This document shows positions 9,696 to 18,286 of a DNA stretch of 64,000 bases, piece after piece (position 1 is the stretch's first letter; each line of letters starts with the position of its first letter). The notes below the pieces were generated by a model. The model was not told the DNA's origin. It did no database searches and worked only from the letters and a program-made list of their open reading frames with translations. This stretch comes from Marinomonas aquiplantarum (GTDB lineage Bacteria > Pseudomonadota > Gammaproteobacteria > Pseudomonadales > Marinomonadaceae). The stretch spans positions 372,001 through 436,000 of the forward strand of contig NZ_QNRF01000001.1 in the NCBI RefSeq assembly GCF_003314975.1, in the 5' to 3' direction. Position numbers and translations under genes: made by a program.

Positions 9696-10334
9696 ATGTC
9701 AGATTTGCTAGAGAAATTGAACTGGCGTTATGCCACCAAAAAAATGAACCCAAACAAGGAAGTAGAGCAGGAAAAAGTAGATCGTATTCTGGAAGCGGTT
9801 CGTCTTACTGCCACATCAAGTGGGCTTCAACCTTATGAAGTCATTGTGGTTACGAACAAAGCATTACGTGAGCAAATTGTGCCACATGCTTGGAATCAAG
9901 CTCAGATTACCGACGGTTCTCACTTGTTGGTATTCGCTGCATGGGACAATTACACCGAAGAACGAATTAATACCATGTTTGACCTAGTAAACGACGAACG
10001 CGGCTTTACCAATGAAGGTTGGGAAAACTACCGTCAAATGCTATTGAGCACTTACCCACCACGTGATGCAGAAACCAATTACCAACATGCTGCACGCCAA
10101 GCTTATATTGGCCTAGGTACTGCTTTAATCGCTGCCGCAGAAGAAGGTGTCGACAGTACACCAATGGAAGGGTTTGACCCAGCTAAGGTTGACGAAATTC
10201 TTGGTCTGTCAGAACGCGGTTTGCGTTCTGTGATCTTGTTACCTTTAGGTTACCGTGCAGACGAAGGTGATTGGCTTAAAGATTTGAAAAAAGTACGTCG
10301 CGCCAAGCAAGACTTCATTACTGAGATGAACTAA
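9696..10334 (+). CDS. NAD(P)H-dependent nitroreductase (NfsB-like)
   Basis: A 212-residue flavin reductase. LNWRYATKKMNPNKEV and the FMN-contact segment SSGLQPYEVIVV match the NfsB/FRase group, and GLSERGLRSVILLPLGYR is the family C-terminal motif. These dimeric FMN enzymes reduce nitro compounds and quinones with NAD(P)H in the cytoplasm. The start ATG has AAGGA about 8 bases upstream. The gene stands alone, with a strong terminator 54 bp after the stop. The natural substrate is unknown. Confidence 0.92.
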   Translation: MSDLLEKLNWRYATKKMNPNKEVEQEKVDRILEAVRLTATSSGLQPYEVIVVTNKALREQIVPHAWNQAQITDGSHLLVFAAWDNYTEERINTMFDLVNDERGFTNEGWENYRQMLLSTYPPRDAETNYQHAARQAYIGLGTALIAAAEEGVDSTPMEGFDPAKVDEILGLSERGLRSVILLPLGYRADEGDWLKDLKKVRRAKQDFITEMN

Positions 10335-10387
10335 TTATTTACCTCATACGTAATAACAACATTTTATAGTGAAACGAATGTGACGCA

Positions 10388-10417
10388 ACGCCGACCAATG
10401 AGTCGGCGTTTTTATTT
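10388..10417 (+). terminator. Rho-independent terminator of the nitroreductase gene
   Basis: The stem ACGCCGAC/GTCGGCGT with a six-base loop is followed by TTTTATTTTT. Confidence 0.9.
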
Positions 10418-10515
10418 TTGATACTAATAGCACCCATTAATAGAGTTTTATGGAACTCTTTTCAAATGAAAGACTCTATTTCCAGTAACAACAAACGCAT
10501 ACTAAGGAGATCATT

Positions 10516-11055
10516 ATGATGAAGCGATTAGGCTTATTACTGCTTGCCAGTTTAGTCAGTGCCTGCTCTAGCGACGGATGGCGTACGGCAAGTCGAGAGC
10601 CTGCTGGCATTGCGCCTTCTCCTGAAGTGCAAAAAGACGCTGTTATAGAAGTCTATGCTGCCGATGCATACAGTTGGCGAGGTTGGTTTGCTGTGCACAC
10701 TTGGATTGCCACTAAAGAGCAAAATGCGGATCGTTATAAGGTATACGAAGTGGTTGGTTGGCGACTCAATCGTGGTTTGCCTGCGCTCACTGAATACCAA
10801 ACGCCGACACCGGACCGTTACTGGTTTGGTGCCAAACCAGAAAAACTCTTATCCATACAAGGTGAACAAGCTCAAACGCTTATTCCACAAATAGCGCAAG
10901 CCGTGAATGCCTACCCTTGGAAAAATGAATACAAGGTGTTTCCTGGACCAAACAGCAATACCTTTCCAGCATGGATTGGTCAGCAAGTGCCTGAGCTTGG
11001 ACTAAAACTGCCCTTTAGCGCCATCGGCAGTGGTTATGCTGACAATACCCCATAA
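10516..11055 (+). CDS. DUF3750 family lipoprotein
   Basis: A 179-residue protein with a lipoprotein signal: positively charged MMKRLG, hydrophobic LLLLASL, and lipobox VSAC with Cys17. The mature part has FAVHTWIATK and the C-terminal GPNSNTFPAW, features I recall from DUF3750. It contains potential catalytic-type His (VHTW) and Asn/Ser residues, but no activity is known to me. AAGGAG lies six bases before the ATG. A terminator hairpin lies immediately after the stop. Probably anchored to the outer membrane, because residue +2 is Ser. Confidence 0.85.
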   Translation: MMKRLGLLLLASLVSACSSDGWRTASREPAGIAPSPEVQKDAVIEVYAADAYSWRGWFAVHTWIATKEQNADRYKVYEVVGWRLNRGLPALTEYQTPTPDRYWFGAKPEKLLSIQGEQAQTLIPQIAQAVNAYPWKNEYKVFPGPNSNTFPAWIGQQVPELGLKLPFSAIGSGYADNTP

Positions 11056-11083
11056 AAAATGGACTCATTAGAGTCCATTTTTT
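11055..11083. terminator. Bidirectional terminator between the DUF3750 gene and yheV
   Basis: Stem AAATGGACTC/GAGTCCATTT with a four-base loop and A/T runs on both sides. It lies between two convergent genes. Confidence 0.8.
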
Positions 11084-11100
11084 GTGTACTGCCGCGCTGA

Positions 11101-11361
11101 TTAGTGTTTGGTGTCACCCGGATTAGGTATGAAATTAATCACCATTTCTTCCGCTTGTGGCGCACTGGCGTGAGGTTGATTAACGCGAGTTGCCAATTCA
11201 GGGGCTTGCGCCTGTACATTGGTCGACTGCTCATCTTGATAGCCACAAGCCACACATTCTCTGTGCTGCTTCTCTGCATCATCATCACGCCAAGCGCGGA
11301 TCTTGTCCATCTCATTGCAACGAGGGCAAACCGCGCCAGCAATAAAGCGTTTTACTGTCAT
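11101..11361 (-). CDS. YheV-like putative zinc-ribbon protein
   Basis: An 86-residue protein with an N-terminal zinc ribbon, CPRC (residues 12-15) and CVAC (36-39), in the context MTVKRFIAGAVCPRC typical of the YheV/DUF2387 family. The second half is polar and looks disordered. Function is unknown. In Pseudomonas this gene also sits next to prlC, and here it lies 65 bases downstream of prlC on the same strand, so co-transcription is likely. Confidence 0.85.
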   Translation of the reverse strand: MTVKRFIAGAVCPRCNEMDKIRAWRDDDAEKQHRECVACGYQDEQSTNVQAQAPELATRVNQPHASAPQAEEMVINFIPNPGDTKH

Positions 11362-11426
11362 TTTGATTCCTCATCAAAGCCGCCGAAGTGAACACTAAGG
11401 CGACTTAATGCTGCCTTGTTTTAAGA

Positions 11427-13454
11427 TTACACGGCGATACCACTGTGTCTTAGCAAAGCCTCTGTGCTTGGTTCACGACCACGGAAAGCGGCAAATAATT
11501 CCGCTGCTGGTCGTGAGCCACCATTTGCCAATATGGTATCACGGAAGTGCGCGCCCGTATCTTGGTTAAAGATGCCATCTTCCTCAAATTTTGAAAACGC
11601 ATCCGCTGACAAGACTTCAGCCCACTTGTAGCTGTAGTAGCCTGCCGCGTAACCACCTGCGAAGATATGCGAAAAACCATTTTGGAAACGATTAAATTCT
11701 GGAGGAATAACAACCGCTACGTCATTACGAACTTGATCCAATACCGACTGAACCGATACACCTGCCTGATACTCTTTGTGTAATTTGAAATCAAACAATG
11801 AAAACTCCAACTGACGCACCATTTGCATGGCCGATTGGAAGTTTTTCGCCGCTAACATTTTATCCAACAAATCCTGAGGTAAAGGCTCGCCAGTTTCGTG
11901 ATGACCAGCAATATAAGCCAGTGCTTCTGGTTCATAACACCAGTTTTCCATGAACTGACTAGGAAGCTCTACCGCATCCCAAGCCACGCCATTAATACCT
12001 GATACGGCCGATTCTTCGACTTGGGTCAGCATGTGGTGCAAACCGTGACCAAATTCATGGAATAAGGTGGTCACCTCATCATGAGTTAATAACGCCGCTT
12101 GTTCACCGATTGGTGGCGTAAAGTTACACACCAAGTAGGCAACCGGCAATTGCAAACGCGCGTCACTCAAGCGACGACGAGTACGACAGGCGTCCATCCA
12201 AGCGCCACCACGTTTGCCTTCACGGGCATACGGGTCTAGATAAAAGCGCGCTATGTCTGTACCTTCTTTGCTAATAGTAAACAGCTTGACGTCTTGGTGA
12301 TAACGGTCAAATTCTTGCTCTTCACGAATGTCTACCGCGAATAAAGTTTGTGCCACGTGAAACAATCCAGACAAAACTTTGTTCATTGGGAAGTAAGGGC
12401 GCAATGCTTCTTGGGAAATGCTGTACTTATGCTGACGCAGCTTTTCTGCGTAATACATCATGTCCCAAGCGTTTAACGTCGCTACGCCATTCTCTTCTTT
12501 AGCAAAAGCTTGTAGGTTAGCCAAATCTTGCTCTGCAGCAGGTTTAGACTTTTCGGCCAAGTCTTCCAAGAAGTCGATTACTTGTTGACCATTGTCTGCC
12601 ATCTTAGTGGCAACCGACAATTCTGCGTGATTTTCAAAGCCTAAGATTTCTGCCATTTCATGACGCAGAGCTAAAATCTCATCGATCAAGGGCGCGTTAT
12701 CAAAGCTTGAATCCGCTTGGTCCGACGCACGAGTGGCAAAAGCTCGGTACATTTCCTCGCGCAAAGCCGCATTGTCTGAATAACTCATCACAGGTAAGTA
12801 AGAAGGGAAGTCCAAGGTAAACAACCAGCCTTCTTGCTCTTTTGCCTGTGCCATTTGTTTGGCTTGCGCTAAGGCCGACTCCGGTAGTCCGGCTAATTCA
12901 GCTTCGTCAGTAATCAACTTACTCCAAGCTTGCGTAGCATCTAATACGTTTTCACTGAACTGACTGCTCAGTTCCGACAAACGCTGGCTGATTTCACCAT
13001 AGCGCTGCTTCGCTTCGCCTTCTAGCCCCACACCTGACAGCTCAAAATCTCGCACAGCTTGTTTTAACGTCTCTTGTTGAGCCACCGATAAATCCGCCGC
13101 TTCAGAGCTTTCTGCTAAGGATTTATAAGCTTGATAAAGCGCTTTGTTTTGACCCAATTCTGTGTAGTACTGAGTTAATTTAGGTAGGCAGGCATTATAA
13201 GCCGCGCGCAGTTCTGGGGTATTTTGCACCGCATTCAAATGACTGATCGGCGACCAAAAATTACTCAGATCGTCGTCCAGCTGATCCAAAGGCAATACTA
13301 GGCTTTCCCAGCTAGGGTTTTGGTTCGCTTTTACACAAGCATCAATTTGTTCTTTATTGCGCGCTAAAATCGCGTCTAGATCGGTTTCTATACGAGACAC
13401 TTCCACGCTGGAGAAATTGGGTAAACTCGTCGCATCCCACACGGATTGAGACAT
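11427..13454 (-). CDS. prlC: Oligopeptidase A, M3 metallopeptidase
   Basis: A 675-residue cytoplasmic zinc peptidase that degrades short peptides, including cleaved signal peptides. The zinc site HEFGH (TTLFHEFGHGLHHML) is intact, and the downstream zinc-ligand Glu region EDLPSQ-like VELPSQFMENW is present. Length equals E. coli PrlC (680). The longer 700-residue frame begins with unrelated sequence; ATG 13454 has AGGA about nine bases upstream and gives the family N-terminus. It is followed by yheV, as in Pseudomonas. Confidence 0.95.
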   Translation of the reverse strand: MSQSVWDATSLPNFSSVEVSRIETDLDAILARNKEQIDACVKANQNPSWESLVLPLDQLDDDLSNFWSPISHLNAVQNTPELRAAYNACLPKLTQYYTELGQNKALYQAYKSLAESSEAADLSVAQQETLKQAVRDFELSGVGLEGEAKQRYGEISQRLSELSSQFSENVLDATQAWSKLITDEAELAGLPESALAQAKQMAQAKEQEGWLFTLDFPSYLPVMSYSDNAALREEMYRAFATRASDQADSSFDNAPLIDEILALRHEMAEILGFENHAELSVATKMADNGQQVIDFLEDLAEKSKPAAEQDLANLQAFAKEENGVATLNAWDMMYYAEKLRQHKYSISQEALRPYFPMNKVLSGLFHVAQTLFAVDIREEQEFDRYHQDVKLFTISKEGTDIARFYLDPYAREGKRGGAWMDACRTRRRLSDARLQLPVAYLVCNFTPPIGEQAALLTHDEVTTLFHEFGHGLHHMLTQVEESAVSGINGVAWDAVELPSQFMENWCYEPEALAYIAGHHETGEPLPQDLLDKMLAAKNFQSAMQMVRQLEFSLFDFKLHKEYQAGVSVQSVLDQVRNDVAVVIPPEFNRFQNGFSHIFAGGYAAGYYSYKWAEVLSADAFSKFEEDGIFNQDTGAHFRDTILANGGSRPAAELFAAFRGREPSTEALLRHSGIAV

Positions 13455-13641
13455 ATCATGGTATCCTTTTGACAATGTAATTAGGCCTTCGACTGAGGGA
13501 GCACATCCTCTTTCAGCGATAAGGTACAAATAAAACTAATGCTTAATAAGATAGGTAGTCTTTTGCTTTTTTCAATGCATGAGAGACTATTGCCTTAATA
13601 GTTACCTTGATTATGCAGGTTATGTACGTAGGAGTGTGCAA

Positions 13642-14193
13642 ATGGTGATGAAATCTTTTCGTGGCAATACACCACAATTAGGTGAGCGAGTTTGGGTTGA
13701 TGACAACGCCGTGGTGATTGGTGATGTGATTATTGGCGATGACAGCTCAGTTTGGCCTTTGGTGGCTATCCGAGGTGATATGCACCGCATTCGCATTGGC
13801 AAACGCACTAGTATTCAGGACAACTCATGCCTGCATATCACCCACGCCAGCACCTATAAACCCGAAGGTCATCCATTGACCATTGGCGATGACGTCACTG
13901 TCGGTCATATGGCAATGTTACATGGCTGTACCATTGGCAGCCGAGTCTTAGTTGGCATGGGCACCACGATTCTTGATGGCGCGATTATTGAAGATGAAGT
14001 CATTATTGGCGCAGGTTCTCTAGTACCGCCGGGGAAGGTCTTGGAGTCAGGATTTATGTATATGGGCTCACCGGTGAAACAAATCCGTCCTCTTAAGGTC
14101 AAAGAAATCGAGTACTTTCAATACGCTGGCCTAAACTACGTTAAATTAAAAGACGAATACCTGGCTGAGGCGGAACAACAAGCAGCGGAATGA
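13642..14193 (+). CDS. Gamma-carbonic anhydrase family protein
   Basis: A 183-residue left-handed beta-helix protein with many hexapeptide repeats (VWVDDNAVVIGDVIIGDDSS, VTVGHMAMLHGCTIG). The three zinc His ligands expected in gamma-class anhydrases are in DNSCLHITH, VGHMAMLHG. It resembles E. coli YrdA/CaiE-like proteins, so carbonic anhydrase activity is likely but not certain. ATG 13642 was chosen for TAGGAG ten bases upstream rather than the first ATG at 13579. It is 75 bp upstream of the ECF sigma gene, which has its own promoter. Confidence 0.9.
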   Translation: MVMKSFRGNTPQLGERVWVDDNAVVIGDVIIGDDSSVWPLVAIRGDMHRIRIGKRTSIQDNSCLHITHASTYKPEGHPLTIGDDVTVGHMAMLHGCTIGSRVLVGMGTTILDGAIIEDEVIIGAGSLVPPGKVLESGFMYMGSPVKQIRPLKVKEIEYFQYAGLNYVKLKDEYLAEAEQQAAE

Positions 14194-14217
14194 GTCGATT
14201 AATCAATCCGCTAACCT

Positions 14218-14243
14218 TGTAAGAAAGTTGAACCCATTACGTC
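14218..14243 (+). promoter_or_regulatory. Candidate ECF promoter of the sigma gene
   Basis: TGTAAGAA, 13 bases, ACGTC. The same two blocks recur before bufA1 with a 14-base gap. The -10 block ends 26 bases before the sigma ATG. A shared motif before both the sigma gene and the target operon is the usual sign of ECF autoregulation. Confidence 0.6.
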
Positions 14244-14268
14244 TAATAGCTACGGTAAAGAGGTTGAA

Positions 14269-14904
14269 ATGATTGAGGCAAACCCTTCATTAAGTGCATC
14301 AGAGACGCCAAGTGCGGCCTTATTTTATGACCCTGAGTTCATGGAAGAACTACGTAGCCAGATGGTGAAATTCGCTACGTTACAGGTTCAAGATGCGCAG
14401 TTAGCAGAGGACGCAGTGCAAGAAGCTATGTTATCTGCGTATCAAAATATCGACAAATTTGGTCGTCAGGCCGCGTTGAAAACCTGGGTATTTTCTATTC
14501 TAAAAAACAAACTCATTGATTTGTTGCGTAAAGAAAAGCGTACCACGGTCGCCAGCCAGCTTGAAAATGGGCCAAATTTGCATGGTGATGCGCTGATGGA
14601 TCATTTATTCAAAGAAAACGGTCACTGGCAGAAAAGTGAGCGTCCACAGAAATGGGATGACCCTGATCATGGCGTGGAAAACGAGCATTTTTGGCGAGTA
14701 TTTGATGCTTGTCTAACGGCTTTGCCAGAAAAGTACGGTCGATTTTTTATGATGCGCGAATTCTTAGAAATGGCAACGCCAGAAATTTGTCACAACGAAG
14801 ACATCAGTGTCTCTAGTCTCAATGTCACCTTATACCGTGCCCGTTTACGCTTACGTGAGTGTTTAGAAGATAACTGGTATCAGGCAAAGGAGTCTGGATC
14901 ATGA
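14269..14904 (+). CDS. ECF-type sigma-70 factor of the bufferin locus
   Basis: A 211-residue sigma factor with region 2 (about residues 25-95: DAQLAEDAVQEAMLSAY...TWVFSILKNKLIDLLRK) and region 4 (about 140-200: ALPEKYGRFFMMREFLEM...VSSLNVTLYRARLRLRECL). The spacer of about 40 residues between them is long for an ECF protein. I recall a similar class of proteobacterial sigma factors paired with short zinc anti-sigma proteins. It overlaps the anti-sigma gene by ATGA. It likely responds to metal or oxidative stress and activates the bufferin genes and itself. Confidence 0.9.
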   Translation: MIEANPSLSASETPSAALFYDPEFMEELRSQMVKFATLQVQDAQLAEDAVQEAMLSAYQNIDKFGRQAALKTWVFSILKNKLIDLLRKEKRTTVASQLENGPNLHGDALMDHLFKENGHWQKSERPQKWDDPDHGVENEHFWRVFDACLTALPEKYGRFFMMREFLEMATPEICHNEDISVSSLNVTLYRARLRLRECLEDNWYQAKESGS

Positions 14905-15095
14905 TGAATTGCAAAGAGGCAACACAACTTTTGTCGGAAAAGCTCGACCGCCCCTTAGACACGAAAGAAAAAGTCATGCTAGGAGTTCATACTGCTATGT
15001 GTTCATCTTGCAAACAGTTTGGCAGGCAGATGGAAGACATTCGTAGCCTTGCCAAACAATACTCAAAAGGCGATCAAACTGACGAAAAAGAATAA
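14901..15095 (+). CDS. zf-HC2 anti-sigma factor
   Basis: A 64-residue protein with HxxxCxxC (HTAMCSSC, about residues 29-36), the zinc-binding motif of ZAS-type anti-sigma factors, in a short helical protein. No membrane segment exists, so it should be a cytoplasmic sensor that binds the sigma factor encoded just upstream, with which it overlaps by four bases. A second Cys, near the N-terminus (NCKEA), may complete the zinc site. Redox or metal release of zinc is the known mechanism in such pairs; here it is inference. Confidence 0.88.
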   Translation: MMNCKEATQLLSEKLDRPLDTKEKVMLGVHTAMCSSCKQFGRQMEDIRSLAKQYSKGDQTDEKE

Positions 15096-15109
15096 TTTTG
15101 TGAATTGAC

Positions 15110-15136
15110 TGTAAGAAGTTTAAAGCCGTCTACGTC
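15110..15136 (+). promoter_or_regulatory. Candidate ECF promoter of the bufferin operon
   Basis: TGTAAGAA, 14 bases, ACGTC: the same blocks as before the sigma gene. It lies 15 bases after the anti-sigma stop and about 60 bases before the bufA1 ATG. Confidence 0.6.
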
Positions 15137-15195
15137 AAATCACTGTAACCAAAAGGACATGTGTCTTTCGAATCACTAACAATGAGGCTTTAACA

Positions 15196-15471
15196 ATGAA
15201 AAATTCAACCGCTACTTTATCCGTTGCTCTAGGTACTGCCATTGCGTTATCTGCTGTAGCGATGCCAGCTCAGGCGGCTAGCAAAGAAAAATGCTACGGC
15301 GTGGCATTAGCAGGTCAGAATGACTGTGCAGCAGGTCCAGGAACATCTTGTGCAGGTACTTCAAAAACAGATTACCAATCAAATGCCTGGAAACTAGTTC
15401 CAGCAGGCACTTGTAATGATATGGAATCAAAAACCTCTCCAACAGGCCATGGTCAATTGAAAGCGTTTTAA
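15196..15471 (+). CDS. bufA1: Bufferin precursor, DUF2282 family
   Basis: A 91-residue RiPP-type precursor. An N-terminal Sec signal peptide (hydrophobic about 8-24, AxA-like PAQAA, cleavage near residue 28) is followed by a short mature peptide with four Cys at 33, 44, 52 and 73 ([28 protein letters not shown]). This matches the DUF2282 family, now known as bufferins. In studied members the partner MNIO enzyme converts core cysteines to 5-thiooxazoles, and the exported peptide binds copper and buffers excess metal. The following gene encodes the enzyme. The promoter is ECF type. That copper is the ligand here is inference. Confidence 0.9.
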   Translation: MKNSTATLSVALGTAIALSAVAMPAQAASKEKCYGVALAGQNDCAAGPGTSCAGTSKTDYQSNAWKLVPAGTCNDMESKTSPTGHGQLKAF

Positions 15472-15483
15472 ACGACGCGACTG

Positions 15484-16392
15484 ATGATGACCAATTCTTT
15501 GTTAAACGAGACTCAAGCAAAGCAAGAAGCGCCATGTTCAGCTTCTTGTTTTGCGTCTCATTCTGGCGTCAGTCTCAAGCCGGTCTATTATCAGACGATT
15601 TTAGAGCACCGACCAGCCATAGGATTTTTTGAAATACATGCAGAAAACTACCTTAGCCAAGGTGGCCCTGCTGCCTATTTTCTCCGCCAAATTCGCCAAG
15701 AATACGACATGACAATCCACGGCGTTGGTTTGTCGATTGGTGGTGAAAATCCCCTCGATATTGAGCATCTGAATAAAGTCGCACAGCTCGTTGAGGAGAT
15801 TCAACCGGCTTATTTTTCTGAACACCTAGCTTGGTCGACTCATGACCATCACTTTTATAACGATTTATTACCCATTCGTTATAACAAAGACAGTCTAGAT
15901 CGGGTGTGTCAGCACATAGATCAAGTTCAGACCCGGATGAAGCGACCGATTTTAATGGAAAATCCATCGACTTATTTGGCGTTTGCAGACAACGACTTCA
16001 GCGAAACGGATTTCATTAGAGAAATGGTAAAACGTACTGGCTGTGATCTATTGCTGGATATTAACAATGTTGAAGTATCCTGTTTTAACCAAGGCCGCCA
16101 AGCCATTGAGTATCTTGAGGGTTTTCCGTTAGAAGCCGTGAAGCAAATTCATTTGGCTGGTCATACATTAGATGACAACCCTATCGTCCCTTTAAAAATA
16201 GACAGCCATGATGACGCGGTTAGCCAAGACGTTTGGTCCTTGTATCAATATACCTTACAACGACTCGGCGATTGCCCAACCCTAATCGAACGAGACGGTA
16301 ATTTACCCGAGTTGGTGGAATTGATCGCTGAAGCAGAATTTGCGGATCGCATTCGACGAGCGGTTAAACAAGGAGGGTCGGTAGATGCATAA
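15484..16392 (+). CDS. bufB: MNIO-family RiPP-modifying enzyme, DUF692
   Basis: A 302-residue TIM-barrel protein of the DUF692 family, multinuclear non-heme iron-dependent oxidative enzymes. Metal-ligand-type motifs of the family are visible in order: FFEIHAENY, IHGVGLSIG, SEHLAWS, MENPSTY, LLDINNVEVSC, HLAGH and IERDGNLP. In bufferin pathways it oxidises cysteines of the precursor using O2 and mixed-valence iron. The extra N-terminal Cys pair (PCSASC) is not obviously part of the barrel. It starts 12 bases after bufA1 and overlaps bufC by eight bases. The initiating ATG could be 15484 or 15487. Confidence 0.92.
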   Translation: MMTNSLLNETQAKQEAPCSASCFASHSGVSLKPVYYQTILEHRPAIGFFEIHAENYLSQGGPAAYFLRQIRQEYDMTIHGVGLSIGGENPLDIEHLNKVAQLVEEIQPAYFSEHLAWSTHDHHFYNDLLPIRYNKDSLDRVCQHIDQVQTRMKRPILMENPSTYLAFADNDFSETDFIREMVKRTGCDLLLDINNVEVSCFNQGRQAIEYLEGFPLEAVKQIHLAGHTLDDNPIVPLKIDSHDDAVSQDVWSLYQYTLQRLGDCPTLIERDGNLPELVELIAEAEFADRIRRAVKQGGSVDA

Positions 16393-17134
16393 TGACTTTA
16401 TCCAAGCCTTACTATCACAGGATCAGAGCCATCTTCACCCTAAACTCGAAGGTGACACGGTGGAAAACGCCGTGCGCTTTCAAGTCTATCAAAATAACCT
16501 CGTCGTATCCTTGCAAGATGCCTTGGCGGATATTTTCCCCATCACGCAAAAGCTCGTTGGCGAGACTTTTTTTCGCGCCATGGCACGAGAGTTCTTACTT
16601 CAGCACCCCCCGACATCGCCGATTATCAGCGAGTATGGTGCGAACTTTTCAGATTTCATTAGGCACTTTGAGCCAGCTCAAAGTGTTGGTTTTCTACCAG
16701 ACGTAGCCAGCTTAGAATACCAATTACTGCAACTCACCCATGCGGCCGAGGTCGAAACATTAGATCACCAATCGATTTCGACAACCTTTGAAAAGACACA
16801 AGACCCAAGCCAACTCGTGCTTGAGCTCACACCAAACTGTCAGCTTTTGCATGCCCCATTCGCGGTTGGTTCTTTAATACTTGCGAATCAACGAGATGTC
16901 TCAAGTAATCACATCAATATTAATGAAAGTGAGTACATACTTCTCCACAAAAGCTTTCTATACGCTAGACTGAGTGTCATCTCATTTGATCAAGCCTGTT
17001 TTATCAAGGCCTTGCAAGAAGGCGTAACCTTAGCAAACGCGGTCCCTGAATCAGAAGGTTTTGATCTTGGTGGCAGCCTTGCCAAACTCATTGAATGGAA
17101 GCTCATTCGTAATATTGCTCTGCAGCCTGACTAA
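16385..17134 (+). CDS. bufC: DUF2063 partner protein of the MNIO enzyme
   Basis: A 249-residue protein. The N-terminal helical DUF2063 domain (FIQALL...RFQVYQNNLVVSLQDALADIFPITQKLVG) occupies about residues 1-95, and the C-terminal half is of the type that recognises and presents the precursor. In bufferin systems this protein forms a complex with the DUF692 enzyme. Its start lies inside bufB (eight-base overlap). The older label of 'putative DNA-binding' for this family is not supported by anything visible here. Confidence 0.9.
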   Translation: MHNDFIQALLSQDQSHLHPKLEGDTVENAVRFQVYQNNLVVSLQDALADIFPITQKLVGETFFRAMAREFLLQHPPTSPIISEYGANFSDFIRHFEPAQSVGFLPDVASLEYQLLQLTHAAEVETLDHQSISTTFEKTQDPSQLVLELTPNCQLLHAPFAVGSLILANQRDVSSNHININESEYILLHKSFLYARLSVISFDQACFIKALQEGVTLANAVPESEGFDLGGSLAKLIEWKLIRNIALQPD

Positions 17135-17147
17135 GAGAGACAACACT

Positions 17148-17624
17148 ATGCTATCGAGATTATTTAACATGATTGAGACCACGTTAAAGATGATTCCAGA
17201 ATCTCTGATTCTACTCATCGCCCGCTTCTCCTTGGCGGCAATCTTCTGGTTGTCGGCCCAAACAAAAATTGATGGTTTTGCCATCAACTTCATCACCATG
17301 CAATTTCAACTCGGATGGCCGCAGATTACCGACACAACCTACTTCTTGTTTGAACATGAATACGCTTTACCACTATTGCCACCGGTGTTTGCGGCAATGA
17401 CAGCCACCCTTGCAGAACACCTACTCGCGGTGCTGGTGTTGATCGGCTTATTTACCCGTTATGCGGCACTCGGATTGGCACTGATGACCTTAGTGATTCA
17501 ACTCTTTGTGTACCCAGATGCTTATGCCACACATGGTACTTGGCTCGCCATCAGTCTGTTGTTGATGCGCCAAGGGGCAGGGAAGTTTTCACTTGATCAG
17601 CTGAGACGTCCATCATTAAGCTAA
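17148..17624 (+). CDS. DoxX-family membrane protein of the bufferin operon
   Basis: A 158-residue protein with about four hydrophobic segments and the DoxX features ARFSLAAIFWLSAQTKI, LAEHLLAVLVLIGLFTRYAALGLALMT. DoxX-like proteins often close DUF2282-DUF692-DUF2063 operons; a redox or electron-transfer role at the membrane is suspected. The long upstream frame from 17061 overlaps bufC and was rejected; ATG 17148 lies 13 bases after the bufC stop. Its 3' end overlaps the convergent heme oxygenase gene by nine bases. Confidence 0.88.
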   Translation: MLSRLFNMIETTLKMIPESLILLIARFSLAAIFWLSAQTKIDGFAINFITMQFQLGWPQITDTTYFLFEHEYALPLLPPVFAAMTATLAEHLLAVLVLIGLFTRYAALGLALMTLVIQLFVYPDAYATHGTWLAISLLLMRQGAGKFSLDQLRRPSLS

Positions 17625-18203
17625 GCTTTTTAACGTTTGCTTGTAGAATGCAAAAGCGTCCGTCGCTCCCTTAACGGCTTCCATCTCTTGCTCTTCGGTT
17701 AGGCTCAAAGCATCAAGTTGAGCGACAAACTTTCGCCAATGCGGTGCTCGCCCTTCAGGATGCGCCGCTAAGTGTTTGGCACCATACTGCGCATCAAAAT
17801 TGAGTTTCTGGGTTTCCTTGTATAAAAACGAAGCGCCAATATTGGAGCCTTCAGCACAATACAACCAACCAATCGCTTGAAATAGATTAGGGACTGTTGC
17901 AACTTGATCCGGCGAAACATTCGGCTCTAATTGCAGATCATTTAGGTCAGACTCCACCGCCGACAACCTAGGTAAATCCGCTAGACCTGGAAACCATTCT
18001 TGCAAATCGTCATTCTGATACAAAGGCGCAACGCTTAAGTGGAAGATGTGCTGTAAACGCAGAAATTTTGCGTAATTCTCGTTGTTCAAAAAAGGTTCTG
18101 ATTGCATCACAAGTTGATCAACGCTGTCATGATTGGTTCTGGTTGAATATTTCAGTTTTTTGGCAAAGCTTAGCGTTTCCGCTTTATCTTGAAGGGTTTC
18201 CAT
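17616..18203 (-). CDS. Heme oxygenase (biliverdin-producing)
   Basis: A 195-residue protein of the bacterial heme oxygenase family. A proximal His is expected in the N-terminal STRTNHDSVD (His25), and the distal-helix glycine region appears as GWLYCAEGSNIGASFL (about 108-125). These enzymes open heme to biliverdin, CO and iron, either to gain iron or to make bilin chromophore; no phytochrome gene is in the window. It is convergent with the bufferin operon and overlaps DoxX by nine bases. No Fur box is evident directly before its start. Confidence 0.9.
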   Translation of the reverse strand: METLQDKAETLSFAKKLKYSTRTNHDSVDQLVMQSEPFLNNENYAKFLRLQHIFHLSVAPLYQNDDLQEWFPGLADLPRLSAVESDLNDLQLEPNVSPDQVATVPNLFQAIGWLYCAEGSNIGASFLYKETQKLNFDAQYGAKHLAAHPEGRAPHWRKFVAQLDALSLTEEQEMEAVKGATDAFAFYKQTLKSLA

Positions 18204-18286
18204 TTCACACCTCTTTCGTGTTTGAACGTTCCCAAATCATAAAAACGCCACACTAAAAAAGCTATGATCTTTATATTAAGAAAAAC

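Noticed and set aside
15149-15170. Short palindrome AAAGGACA/TGTCTTT before bufA1
   Set aside because: Small, imperfect and not repeated before the sigma gene; no regulator can be tied to it.
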